Origin: UBA4744 sp963717135
GTDB lineage: Bacteria; Actinomycetota; Acidimicrobiia; Spongiisociales; UBA4744
Assembly: GCA_963717135.1 (NCBI GenBank)
Contig: CAVQVN010000009.1
Location: forward strand, 62,001 to 126,000
Direction: 5' to 3'
Length of the DNA stretch: 64,000 bases
In this document: positions 16,754 through 25,261 of the stretch, one piece after another
Numbering within the stretch: position 1 is the stretch's first letter
Layout of the letters: every line of letters begins with the position of its first letter
The notes under the pieces: generated by a model
The model's database searches: none
Told to the model about the DNA's origin: nothing
Seen by the model: the letters and a program-made list of their open reading frames with translations, nothing else
Made by a program: the position numbers and the translations under genes

Positions 16754-17485
16754 TCAATCGGCCTTGCGATAGATCAGCGTGTTTCCCTCTTTGCCGACTA
16801 TCTCCACCATTCCCGTCGCCCGCAGGCAATAGACCATCTGCTGGGCCACTCGACGCGAGAGTCCGGCCGATTCGGCGACATCCGCCGTGCTGAAGTCGGA
16901 CGGCAATCCGACGGGAAGCATGCGAACCAGATCCCCAGGGTCACGAACCATCCTGCTTTCGATCACCTCGACCAGTGACCGACCTAGCACCACCCAGCCG
17001 TTCCGACGCCAGGCCTGACCGGGTCGATGCACACGGATTTCGTCTTCAACCGTCAACAGGATGTCCAGCTCAAAGCCTTCTCGTTCGATGAGCTTCGGGA
17101 TGCTGACCAACCGGGCGAAGATGTCCTCGATTCGCCCGTGCTTGGGAGAACGGCGGCTGGAGACCGGCTCGCCCTCGTCGGACATCTTGATGATGGTGCG
17201 GGTCAACGGGATGGGCGCCACCACCCGAACCGGATGGCGCTTGGTGAGGTCGTCCAATTTGGACCGGAGGGGGGCAAACCCTCCGGTCTGCACCTCGATC
17301 AACAGTTCATCGCGGATCAGGTCCACGACATACCCGTCGACAGGATGCTCTACCAGGTCCCCGGGTGCCGAGTACCAGCGTTTGAGCGCCGCGTGCAAAG
17401 ATCCTTCGTTCAGCGTGCCGATCACCGGCTCATCGTGGCAGCCGCGGCGCCCGATCACGGGTATTGCGACCGTCAACTGGCACAC
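16754..17485 (-). CDS. Unknown protein, possible nuclease-like N-terminal domain and C-terminal winged helix
   Basis: Up to 243 residues (start uncertain: GTG 17485 or GTG 17425). The N-terminal part has YVVDLIRDELLIEVQTGGFAPLRSKLDDL followed by HPVRVVAPIP, an arrangement reminiscent of PD-(D/E)xK nuclease cores in which the usual E-x-K is E-V-Q; this is an inference from pattern only. The C-terminal 60 residues look like a winged helix (DVAESAGLSRRVAQQMVYCLRATGMVEIVGKEGN). No family name recognised. It is divergent from pckA. Confidence 0.5.
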   Translation of the reverse strand: MCQLTVAIPVIGRRGCHDEPVIGTLNEGSLHAALKRWYSAPGDLVEHPVDGYVVDLIRDELLIEVQTGGFAPLRSKLDDLTKRHPVRVVAPIPLTRTIIKMSDEGEPVSSRRSPKHGRIEDIFARLVSIPKLIEREGFELDILLTVEDEIRVHRPGQAWRRNGWVVLGRSLVEVIESRMVRDPGDLVRMLPVGLPSDFSTADVAESAGLSRRVAQQMVYCLRATGMVEIVGKEGNTLIYRKAD

Positions 17486-17529
17486 GCTTATGAGACGGAT
17501 ATCCTACGGACAATCTTGAAAGGGAATCC

Positions 17530-19110
17530 ATGCAAGACCTAGGCGCTCACGGTATCAACCCCCAGAAGAAGGTTTACTGGGATCTTTCGACCCCTCATCT
17601 CGTCGAGCACTCGCTCATGCGGGGCGAGGGGGTGATCGCTCACCAGGGGCCCCTCGTGGTTTCAACGGTCCCCTACACCGGACGAAGTCCCAAGGACAAG
17701 TTCATAGTCCGCGAGGAGACCACCGAGAAGGACATCTGGTGGGGGGAGGTCAACCACCCCATCGAGCCCGAGATCTACGAAGCGCTCTACAACCGCGTCG
17801 CCGACTATCTGGGCCAGCAGGATCTCTTCATCCAGGATGTGTATGCCGCAGCCGATCCTCAGTATCGCCTGGCCGTTCGGGTGATCACCGAAAGCCCCTG
17901 GCATGCCCACTTCTGCCGCAATATGTTCCGGCTGCCGCGAACCTACGAGCACGACGATGAGATCGAGCCCTTTATGCCCGATTTCACGATTGTGCATGCT
18001 CCCCATTTCAAGGCCGATCCTGAACGCGACGGGACCCGCAGCGAGGTCTTCATCATGATCAGCTTCGTTCACAAGGTGCTGTTGATCGGCGGATCCACCT
18101 ATATGGGCGAGATGAAGAAATCCGTGTTCTCAGTCATGAACTACCTGCTGCCGAAAGCCGGGGTGCTCAGCATGCACGCCTCAGCGAACGTCGGCCCGGA
18201 CGGTGACTCGGCGGTTATTTTCGGATTGTCCGGCACCGGGAAGACGACGCTGGCTACCGACCCGACCCGGGGCATGATCGGCGACGATGAAATCGGGTGG
18301 GGGGTCGACGGCATCTTCAATATCGAAGGCGGCTCATACGCCAAAGTCGTCAATCTGAGCAAGGAAGACGAGCCTCTCATCTACGAGGCGGCCAACCAGT
18401 TTGAGACCATTCTGGAAAACGTGGTTCTGAACCCGGAAAGCCGCCGCCCGGAGTGGGAGGATGCCTCCAACACCGAGAACACTCGCTGTTCGTACCCTTT
18501 GCTGCATCTCCCCAATGTCATCAAGACGGGAGTGGCCAGCCATCCCACCAACGTTGTATTCCTGTCGGCCGATGCGTTCGGGGTGTTGCCCCCGATCTCC
18601 CGGTTGAATCGCGAGCAGGCCATGTACTACTTCATGTCCGGCTACACGGCCAAACTGGCCGGCACCGAGCGCGGGGTCAACGAACCGGTTGCGACCTTCT
18701 CGCCCTGTTTCGGAGCCCCCTTCCTGCCGCTTCCTCCCTCGTACTACGCCGGGGTGCTGGCCGACAAAATCGACGAATTCGACCCCGGGCTGTGGATGAT
18801 CAACACCGGCTGGACCAGCGGCCCGCATGGGGTCGGATACCGCATCCGCATCCCGCACACCCGGGCCATGCTCAATGCCGCGCTGGCCGGCCAGCTCGAC
18901 GGTGTGGAGTACGTCGAGGATCCCATCTTCGGGTTGTCGATACCGACGGAGATTCCCGGGGTACCCACCAAGCTGCTACAGCCTCGTGCGACATGGGAGG
19001 ACCCGGACGCCTACGACCTGCAAGCTCGCAAGCTGGCAGAGATGTTCCGCGACAATTTCAAGAAGTACCAGGCGACCCCTGAGGTGATAGCCGCCGGGCC
19101 CCGGGGCTGA
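17530..19110 (+). CDS. pckA: Phosphoenolpyruvate carboxykinase, ATP type
   Basis: A 526-residue ATP-dependent PEPCK (oxaloacetate + ATP to PEP + ADP + CO2), the committed step of gluconeogenesis. It has YTGRSPKDKF near residue 50, the kinase-1a P-loop GLSGTGKTTLATD, the metal-binding GDDEIGWG and the MSGYTAKLAGTERGV motif, all typical of the E. coli-type enzyme. GAAAGGGA precedes the ATG. Many Actinobacteria instead use a GTP-type enzyme, so the ATP type is worth noting. Confidence 0.96.
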   Translation: MQDLGAHGINPQKKVYWDLSTPHLVEHSLMRGEGVIAHQGPLVVSTVPYTGRSPKDKFIVREETTEKDIWWGEVNHPIEPEIYEALYNRVADYLGQQDLFIQDVYAAADPQYRLAVRVITESPWHAHFCRNMFRLPRTYEHDDEIEPFMPDFTIVHAPHFKADPERDGTRSEVFIMISFVHKVLLIGGSTYMGEMKKSVFSVMNYLLPKAGVLSMHASANVGPDGDSAVIFGLSGTGKTTLATDPTRGMIGDDEIGWGVDGIFNIEGGSYAKVVNLSKEDEPLIYEAANQFETILENVVLNPESRRPEWEDASNTENTRCSYPLLHLPNVIKTGVASHPTNVVFLSADAFGVLPPISRLNREQAMYYFMSGYTAKLAGTERGVNEPVATFSPCFGAPFLPLPPSYYAGVLADKIDEFDPGLWMINTGWTSGPHGVGYRIRIPHTRAMLNAALAGQLDGVEYVEDPIFGLSIPTEIPGVPTKLLQPRATWEDPDAYDLQARKLAEMFRDNFKKYQATPEVIAAGPRG

Positions 19111-19116
19111 GGATCG

Positions 19117-22100
19117 TCAACGGAAGTCGCGTGATTTGATGCCGGCGGCGGGCCACGGTGAGAACCGCCGCGCCACGAAGTTGGTGACGCCGTCCCGGTA
19201 CTCGACGACGCCTTTGAGGACCAGACCGGGATGACGGCGGGCTACCTCCTTGTTGGCCTGCCAGATATCGGGCAACACGACCACATTGAGGATGCCGGTC
19301 TCGTCCTCCAGGTTGAAGAAGATCACGCCGTTGGCGGTGCCGGGTCGTTGGCGGTGAGTGACTATGCCACCCACTACGGCCCGTACTCCATTGCGGCGCA
19401 GCGCCAGCATCTCCGAGATTCGTAGACAACCCAACTCATCGAGTCGATCGCGGATGAACTGGACCGGATGAGCCCCTGAAACACCGGTGGCCCATAGGTC
19501 GGCAAGATGCTCTTCCTGCGGGCTCATCCCCGGCAAGGCTGGTGCCTCAATACCGGGAGCCAACGGCAGACGTTGTGGGTCGATCTCGGCCAGCGCCCCG
19601 GCCGCCCACATCCCCGCCCGGCGGGACAGGCCGAGGCACTCGAGCGCCCCGGCTCCCGCCAGCGCCTCGAGCGCATCGACCGGGAGTCCGGTCCGTTGGG
19701 CTAAATCCTCGGGAGACCGAAAGGGTCCACCGATCTGGCGACCGGCTTCGATCCTGGTGATCTCTGCATCACCGAGGTTGCGGACATACCGCAAACCCAT
19801 GCGCATGGCTACCGCCGGACGGACCGGATCGTCGAAAGCTCCTCTCCCTCGCCGCCATGACTTCTGGTAGTAGGTCACCACATCGTCGGGATCGGCGTCG
19901 TACGGCTCGATCGTGCAGTCGTGAAAGGATCGGTTCACGTCGGGCGGTAACGTCACGACCCCATGGCGGCCGGCGTCCTGAACCAGCGAGTTGGGGCTGT
20001 AGAAACCCATCGGATAGGCGTTGAGCAATCCGGCCAGAAACTCGGCCGGCCAGTGGTATTTCAACCAGGCCGACATATAGACGATGTAGGCGAAGCTCAC
20101 CGAGTGGCTCTCGGGGAATCCAAACGAGGCAAACCCCTGCAGTTTCTCCCAGATCTCGTCGGCCGCCGCCCCCTCAATCCCCTTTCCGGCCATCCCCCGG
20201 TACACCTCGTCCCGCAACTTGCCCATCGCTTCGGCGGATCGTTTGTGGGTCATGGCCTGGCGAAGTCGATCGGACTGACCCCCATCAAAACCCGCGCAGA
20301 TGCGAGCCAGCTCCATCAGCTGTTCCTGAAAGATCGGCACTCCCAATGTCTTGGCCAGCACCGGTTCGGTAGACGGATGGGGAAACCGAACCGGTTCTTC
20401 CCCATTGCGGCGGCGCAGATACGGGTGAACCGACTGGCCTTGAATGGGCCCCGGCCGAATCAGAGCAACTTCAACCGCCAGGTCGTAGAACGTTCTTGGT
20501 TTCATCTTGGGCAGCGTGGCCATCTGCGCCCGTGACTCGACCTGGAACATCCCGACCGTGTCCGAGGTGGTGAGCATCTCGTAGATCGCCGGCTCCTGAT
20601 CGATGGTGGCGAGGTCTACTTCAACACCATGCGCTTCGCGGATCAGGTCGACGGCCAGGTGCAGGGCGTTGAGCATGCCGAGACCGAGCAGGTCGAACTT
20701 GACGATGCCGATGGCCGCGCAATCGTCCTTGTCCCACTGGAGCACCGAGCGGTCCTCCATCCGTCCCCACTCGAGCGGCACCACCTGCCAGAGGGACCGG
20801 TCGGCGATCACCATCCCCCCGGAATGGATTCCGAGATGGCGAGGGAATCCGTCGAGCCGGTGACAGACGTCGTAGATGAAATCGGCGGTCAACCCGGCGG
20901 GAAGTGGCACCTCGAGCCGGAGCTTGGACGGGTCGCGGGTGTCGACGTACTTGGAGAGCCCATCCACCTGGGCCTGGGTCAACCCGAAAGTCTTGCCGAC
21001 ATCGCGCAGGACCGATCGGGCCCGGTAGGTGATGACGTTGGCCACCATGGCGGCTCGTTCCCGTCCGTACCGCCGGTAGCAGTATTGGATGACCTCCTCG
21101 CGACGATCGGCCTCGAGATCGAGGTCGATGTCGGGCGGCCGTCCTCGCTCTTCGGAAAGGAACCGTTCAAAAGGAAGATGCAAGCGGATCGGGTCGACCT
21201 TGGTCAACCCGAGACAGCGACAAACAGCCGAGTCGGCTCCCGACCCTCGGATCTGACAGTAGATGTCCTGAGAACGGGCGAATCTGACGAGGTCCCATAC
21301 CACCAGAAAATACCCGGGGAACCCCAACCGCTCGATTACGTCCAGTTCATGCTCCAGCCGTTCGACCGCTCGAGGGTCGACCCCACCGGATCGACCGCGG
21401 TACACGTCCTGGGCTCCCTCGAAGGTCAGATGACGCAGGTACGCCATCTCGTCTCGAAAATGACCGGGCATGGGAAAGTCGGGGAGTTGGGGGGCTACCA
21501 GCCGGAGATCGAAAGCGAGGCTACGGCCCAGATCGCCGGCTCGTTGCACCACTCCCGGGTAGCGAACGAACCGGCGGTGCATCTCTTCGGGCGACTTGAG
21601 GTACTGCTCGTCGGTAGCGGGCCGGTACCCATCTCCCGCCTCCAGGTTGCGACGGCCCCCAATCGCAGCCAAGACTTCGGACAGATCAGCATCCCGGCGT
21701 TCGGCGTAGTGGACGTTGTTGGTGGCTACCACCGGAAGCTGCAGACGCTGCCCCACCTCCCACAAGACATCGTTGCGGACGTCGTCCTCCGGCATTCGGT
21801 GATGCCACAGTTCGATGTGTAGGCGCCGCCCGAAGAGGTTCCGCAATCGGGCCGCGGCGTCCAGGGCCCCTTCGAGATCGCCAAGCCGGGCTGCTCGCGG
21901 CACCGACCCCTTCCCACAACCGGTGAGTGCGTACAACCCTCCCTCATCTACGGCCTCTGCCAGATCCGACCAGGTGTAAAGAGGAGCGTCCTTCTTGCCC
22001 CGGAATTGGGCGCGAGACACCAACCGGCTGAGAGCGGCGTATCCCGGCGGCGACGGTGCCAGCAAAACCAGATGGTCGGTAGCCGGACGATCGACCGGTT

Positions 22101-22467
22101 TGGAACCGTGCATCCGTTTGGATCGACCACGACGAGGCCGATCCAAGGTTCCAGGTTCCAGGTTCCAGGTTCCAGGTTCTTCATGGTCACGCCGAGTTGC
22201 TCCCTCCAGTGGATCACCGACGACTGACGACCGACGACTGATGACTCCCGCCTTGCGGGGCAAGCCAATCTCCACGCCATACACCGCCGGCAGTCCTGCT
22301 TCTCTGGCTGCCTGCCAGAACTTGACGAGTCCGTAGAACCCGTCATGATCGGTCACCGCCAACGCCTGGTAGTCCAGCCGTACGGCCTGTTCAACCAGGG
22401 CTTCTGGATGGGAGGCTCCGTCGAGAAAGCTGAAATTGGTGTGGCAGTGCAGTTCGGCGTATCCCAT
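19117..22467 (-). CDS. dnaE2: Error-prone DNA polymerase III alpha subunit DnaE2 (ImuC)
   Basis: A 1116-residue C-family polymerase of the DnaE2/ImuC type, which copies damaged DNA with ImuB during the SOS response. The N-terminal PHP domain starts ELHCHTNFSFLDGASHPEALV; the catalytic region has PDIDLDLEADRREEVI and the family palm sequences; an OB-fold lies near the C-terminus. Residues ~71-130 are a proline/arginine-rich stretch not expected in the family and encoded partly by period-7 repeats (22147-22179, 22217-22246). A LexA palindrome lies 27 bp upstream of the ATG (22494-22515). It is not linked to imuA'-imuB, as in mycobacteria. Confidence 0.95.
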   Translation of the reverse strand: MGYAELHCHTNFSFLDGASHPEALVEQAVRLDYQALAVTDHDGFYGLVKFWQAAREAGLPAVYGVEIGLPRKAGVISRRSSVVGDPLEGATRRDHEEPGTWNLEPGTLDRPRRGRSKRMHGSKPVDRPATDHLVLLAPSPPGYAALSRLVSRAQFRGKKDAPLYTWSDLAEAVDEGGLYALTGCGKGSVPRAARLGDLEGALDAAARLRNLFGRRLHIELWHHRMPEDDVRNDVLWEVGQRLQLPVVATNNVHYAERRDADLSEVLAAIGGRRNLEAGDGYRPATDEQYLKSPEEMHRRFVRYPGVVQRAGDLGRSLAFDLRLVAPQLPDFPMPGHFRDEMAYLRHLTFEGAQDVYRGRSGGVDPRAVERLEHELDVIERLGFPGYFLVVWDLVRFARSQDIYCQIRGSGADSAVCRCLGLTKVDPIRLHLPFERFLSEERGRPPDIDLDLEADRREEVIQYCYRRYGRERAAMVANVITYRARSVLRDVGKTFGLTQAQVDGLSKYVDTRDPSKLRLEVPLPAGLTADFIYDVCHRLDGFPRHLGIHSGGMVIADRSLWQVVPLEWGRMEDRSVLQWDKDDCAAIGIVKFDLLGLGMLNALHLAVDLIREAHGVEVDLATIDQEPAIYEMLTTSDTVGMFQVESRAQMATLPKMKPRTFYDLAVEVALIRPGPIQGQSVHPYLRRRNGEEPVRFPHPSTEPVLAKTLGVPIFQEQLMELARICAGFDGGQSDRLRQAMTHKRSAEAMGKLRDEVYRGMAGKGIEGAAADEIWEKLQGFASFGFPESHSVSFAYIVYMSAWLKYHWPAEFLAGLLNAYPMGFYSPNSLVQDAGRHGVVTLPPDVNRSFHDCTIEPYDADPDDVVTYYQKSWRRGRGAFDDPVRPAVAMRMGLRYVRNLGDAEITRIEAGRQIGGPFRSPEDLAQRTGLPVDALEALAGAGALECLGLSRRAGMWAAGALAEIDPQRLPLAPGIEAPALPGMSPQEEHLADLWATGVSGAHPVQFIRDRLDELGCLRISEMLALRRNGVRAVVGGIVTHRQRPGTANGVIFFNLEDETGILNVVVLPDIWQANKEVARRHPGLVLKGVVEYRDGVTNFVARRFSPWPAAGIKSRDFR
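22147..22179 (+). repeat. Period-7 tract (GGTTCCA)4 inside dnaE2
   Basis: Four copies of GGTTCCA plus GGTTC, read in frame on the minus strand as EPGTWNLEPGT. The same heptad family occurs between genes at 45860-45908 and 47491-47519. Confidence 0.85.
22217..22246 (+). repeat. Short degenerate tandem tract (CGACGACTGA-like) inside dnaE2
   Basis: Repeats of CGACTGA/CGACCGA with 7-nt spacing, read on the minus strand as part of the insert (SRRSSVVGDP). It sits about 40 bp from the GGTTCCA tract, in the same non-family segment. Confidence 0.65.
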
Positions 22468-22493
22468 AGGTCATTTCGTAGACCTGCTTCATA

Positions 22494-22515
22494 CTATCGA
22501 ACATATGTTCGATAG
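22494..22515. promoter_or_regulatory. LexA operator (SOS box), perfect 22-bp palindrome upstream of dnaE2
   Basis: The core TCGAACATATGTTCGA (22497-22512), flanked by CTA and TAG to give a perfect 22-bp inverted repeat. It matches the actinobacterial LexA consensus TCGAACrnnyGTTCGA. It lies between the GNAT gene and dnaE2 and partly overlaps a possible -10 (TAGTAT). Confidence 0.93.
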
Positions 22516-22534
22516 AAACCACACCGCCCCCCCT

Positions 22535-23095
22535 TCATTCGAGAACCTTGCGGAACAACGGCCGGGTCTCGCTGCGCCGGGCGATCTCGCTGAACCCGGC
22601 AGCTTCGAACATCGAAGCGAGACCCATCCATGCATAGATGTCGGGCATGCGATCGTTACGCGGCTCGACCGGGTAACCCTCAATGGCGACGGCACCGTGC
22701 TGTCGGGCATACTCGGTGGCGGCCTTCAGGAGCGCGGTTCCTACCCCGGTCCCTCGATGATGCCTGTCGATCACGAAGCAGACGATCGCCCAGACGGGGA
22801 CGTCGTCGACCGGTTTGGTGACCCGGGAGCGCTGGATGCGACCAAACTCCTCACGCGGCCCCAGCGAAACCCACCCAACCGGCGAACCATCCTGGTAGGC
22901 CAGAAGACCGGGAACCCGGTCGGCCACGATCGCTCGCAGCATCTCGCGTTTCTCATCACCGGAGGCCGCCTCGAATTGGCGATTGCTCAGCCGGTTCCAC
23001 ATGCACCAACAACCGCCGTAGGCGCCCCGCGGGCCGAAGAGTATCTCGAGGTCGGGCCAGCGTTCCGGCGTGAGGGGATGAATCTCCACAACCAT
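22535..23095 (-). CDS. GNAT family N-acetyltransferase
   Basis: About 186 residues of the GCN5-related acetyltransferase fold. It has the core VWAIVCFVIDRHHRGTGVGTALLKAATEYARQHG, in which RHHRGTGVGTALL is the acetyl-CoA binding motif A (R/Q-x-x-G-x-G/A), followed by AIEGYPVE and MYEAAGF-like motif B (MFEAAGFSEIARR). The N-terminal CWCMWNRLSNRQF is seen in a subgroup of GNATs related to DUF4166/YoaP. Substrate unknown. Start at ATG 23095; a longer open frame upstream lacks coding character. The LexA box downstream belongs to dnaE2. Confidence 0.87.
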   Translation of the reverse strand: MVVEIHPLTPERWPDLEILFGPRGAYGGCWCMWNRLSNRQFEAASGDEKREMLRAIVADRVPGLLAYQDGSPVGWVSLGPREEFGRIQRSRVTKPVDDVPVWAIVCFVIDRHHRGTGVGTALLKAATEYARQHGAVAIEGYPVEPRNDRMPDIYAWMGLASMFEAAGFSEIARRSETRPLFRKVLE

Positions 23096-23161
23096 GATGG
23101 TACGCACGTCCCGGCAGACCCGGCGCAAGGTAGTCTCAGGTGAGCCACCAAGTGAGGGGCT

Positions 23162-23728
23162 ATGACCCATCCGGGTCGCATCGTTTTGGCGCTCTGCCTC
23201 CTGGCGGGTGCATGTGGCGCGGAAACGGTGCCGGTCACCGAACCACCCAACACCACCGTCGCGCCGGGAGACACGATGCAGATCACCAGCTCGGCATTCG
23301 CCGACAACACCCCCATACCGGATCTCTACACCTGCAAGGGAAAGGACCTCAGCCCGCCTTTGGACATCAGCGGTGTACCTGCCGGGGCCATGAGCTTGGT
23401 CCTCGTGGTCACCGATCCGGACGCACCCGACCCGGCCGCCCCGAAAGTCGTTTGGGAGCATTGGCTGATGTGGAACATCGCCCCGGATACCTCGTCGATC
23501 GAGGCCGGCAGTGTTCCGGCCGGGGCCGTTCAAGGCACCAACAGCTGGGGGCGGGCCGACTACGGAGGGCCCTGCCCACCCATCGGAACCCACCGCTACT
23601 TCTTCAAGCTCTACGCTCTCGATACGACTCTGGCGCTGGGTACGTCGTCTATCAAGGCGGACGTCGAAACGGCCATGCAAGGCCACATTCTCGCCGAGGT
23701 CGAGTTGGTCGGTTTGTACGGCGGCTGA
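23162..23728 (+). CDS. PEBP family (YbhB/YbcL, Raf kinase inhibitor-like) lipoprotein
   Basis: A 188-residue PEBP-like protein. A signal sequence ends in the lipobox LAGAC, so it is exported and anchored. The mature domain contains YTCKGKDLSPPLDISGVPAGAMSLVLVVTDPDAPDP and YGGPCPPIGTHRYFFKLYALDTTL (GxxPPxGxHRYxF), the anion/phospholipid-binding signature of the family, with WEHWLMWNI between them. Family members bind phosphatidylethanolamine or inhibit kinases in other organisms; bacterial roles are unclear. ATG start. Confidence 0.88.
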   Translation: MTHPGRIVLALCLLAGACGAETVPVTEPPNTTVAPGDTMQITSSAFADNTPIPDLYTCKGKDLSPPLDISGVPAGAMSLVLVVTDPDAPDPAAPKVVWEHWLMWNIAPDTSSIEAGSVPAGAVQGTNSWGRADYGGPCPPIGTHRYFFKLYALDTTLALGTSSIKADVETAMQGHILAEVELVGLYGG

Positions 23729-23775
23729 CGTTCTCGAGCCCGTAGAGGGCACTAGTCAGAACGCGTGAATCTCTC

Positions 23776-23804
23776 GTAAACCTTTTTGCCTCCTGTTACG
23801 AGTA
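23776..23804 (+). promoter_or_regulatory. ECF-type promoter GTAAACCT-N13-TACGAGTA of the secreted repeat protein gene
   Basis: GTAAACCT at 23776-23783, 13 nt, TACGAGTA at 23797-23804, continuing GCTA. The element matches that before the ECF sigma gene (12783-12811) in both boxes and spacing. It is 55 nt before the ATG. Confidence 0.75.
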
Positions 23805-23859
23805 GCTACTAAGAGTGAAAAGGTTCACCACTCTTTGTGGTTGTCGTAGGAGGAGAGAG

Positions 23860-25185
23860 ATGAAACACCGATCTGCCGCCATCCTGGCCATCAGCTTCGT
23901 TGTGGTCCTGGCCGCCGGAGTTGCCCTGGCCCAGGTGGGTGCTTTTGCCCCCAGCTTCGCCCAACTAAGTGAGAAGACCGAGGTCGCGAATGGGGATCTC
24001 GTGCTCCTTCCCGAGGATGCCGAGCCATCTAAGGCTCCCGCCGAGCAGGAGCAACTGGAGAAGGTTGCTCCCACCAAGGAGGAACCGAAGGACGTCGAGA
24101 AGCCCGACCAACCCGCCGAGGAGCCGAAAGAAGAACCGAAGGAAGAACCGTCCGATACCACTCCCCCCAAACTGGTCATCACCAGCCCCACAGATGGCTC
24201 TCACTTCGGCGAGAAGACTCTCAAATACTCGGGTATGACCGAACCCGGCGCCCGGGTGTTTGCCGGCGAATGGGAAGCGGATGTCTTTGACAGCGGCGAA
24301 TGGCAGATCGTTTTGGTACTCAGTCCCGGCAAGAACATCACGACGTTCCGGGCCAAGGACGCGGCGGGGAATGTGGCCAAGGCCACCGTCACTGCGTATC
24401 TCGATGTCTCCGACACCAAGTTCACGGCCTCCCAAAAGTACGGAACCAACTCCGAGCCCTGGGAGAAATTCTCGGGCACGGCCGCCCCCGGCACCAAGAT
24501 CGAGCTTCTCTCAAAATATGGCAAGGCCAGGATGGTCACCGAAGGCTCCGAGTGGTACCTGAAGCTCCATTTTGAGGGACTGACCGGAGCCTCCACGTTC
24601 CCGATCGTGCTCGAGACATCGACCGGCCAGCGCATGGAATTCTCTTTCACCTACAAGCCGAAGGCTGTCGAGTTCTCCGCCTACCAGAAGTACCAAACCA
24701 ACTCCGACCCCTGGGAAAAGTTCTCCGGCACGGCCATGCCGGGAACCGTCATCGAACTGGGCTCCCAGTACGGCAATGCCCGACTGGTGACCGAGGGCTA
24801 CGAGTGGTACCTGAAGCTCCACTTCGAGGGACTGACCGAAGCCACCACGTTCCCGATCGTGCTCCACACGTCGACGGGGGTGGCGATGGACTTCATGTTC
24901 ACCTACCAACCCAAACCGATCGAGTTCAGCGCCACGCAGAAGTACGAGTCGTGCAGCGATCCTGAGCCGTACAACAAGTACTACGGGACGGCCACACCGG
25001 GCGCCACGATCACCGTGACGTCGGACTACGGATCCGCCGGGACGGTAGCTGCGGCCAACGGCGAGTGGCTGGTCCCGGTGTTCTTCACCGGCACCACCCA
25101 CGGCGAGCCCTTCCTAGTGACGGTGAGCGATTTGGAAGGCCATTCAAAGACATTCGAGTTCGTCACCTACGCGTCCGGCAGCTAA
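23860..25185 (+). CDS. Secreted Ig-like and triple-repeat domain protein, probable regulon member of the ECF sigma factor
   Basis: 441 residues: signal peptide (1-24), an acidic Pro/Glu/Lys linker (~52-97), an Ig-like domain (~100-182, from TTPPKLVITSPTDG to DAAGNVAKATVTAYLD), then three copies of one ~80-residue domain (187-266, 270-349, 354-437). Copies 1 and 2 are close (GTNSEPWEKFSGTA..PGTKIELL); copy 3 (YNKYYGTATPGATITV, GEWLVPVFF) more resembles the C-terminal domain of the membrane protein at 11317-12216. The Ig-like domains are also alike (TEPGA.V.AG, FRAKDAAGNV against FTSTDAAGNV). GGAGAGAG precedes ATG 23860. Possibly a surface adhesin or the partner of the membrane protein; function unknown. 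Confidence 0.75.
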   Translation: MKHRSAAILAISFVVVLAAGVALAQVGAFAPSFAQLSEKTEVANGDLVLLPEDAEPSKAPAEQEQLEKVAPTKEEPKDVEKPDQPAEEPKEEPKEEPSDTTPPKLVITSPTDGSHFGEKTLKYSGMTEPGARVFAGEWEADVFDSGEWQIVLVLSPGKNITTFRAKDAAGNVAKATVTAYLDVSDTKFTASQKYGTNSEPWEKFSGTAAPGTKIELLSKYGKARMVTEGSEWYLKLHFEGLTGASTFPIVLETSTGQRMEFSFTYKPKAVEFSAYQKYQTNSDPWEKFSGTAMPGTVIELGSQYGNARLVTEGYEWYLKLHFEGLTEATTFPIVLHTSTGVAMDFMFTYQPKPIEFSATQKYESCSDPEPYNKYYGTATPGATITVTSDYGSAGTVAAANGEWLVPVFFTGTTHGEPFLVTVSDLEGHSKTFEFVTYASGS

Positions 25186-25261
25186 CCCAAGAACCCTCCA
25201 CGGCGAGCAGGGCTGCGGCGAAGAGCCGTGGCCCTGCCGCGTCATACTGATCCCGGTTCGT

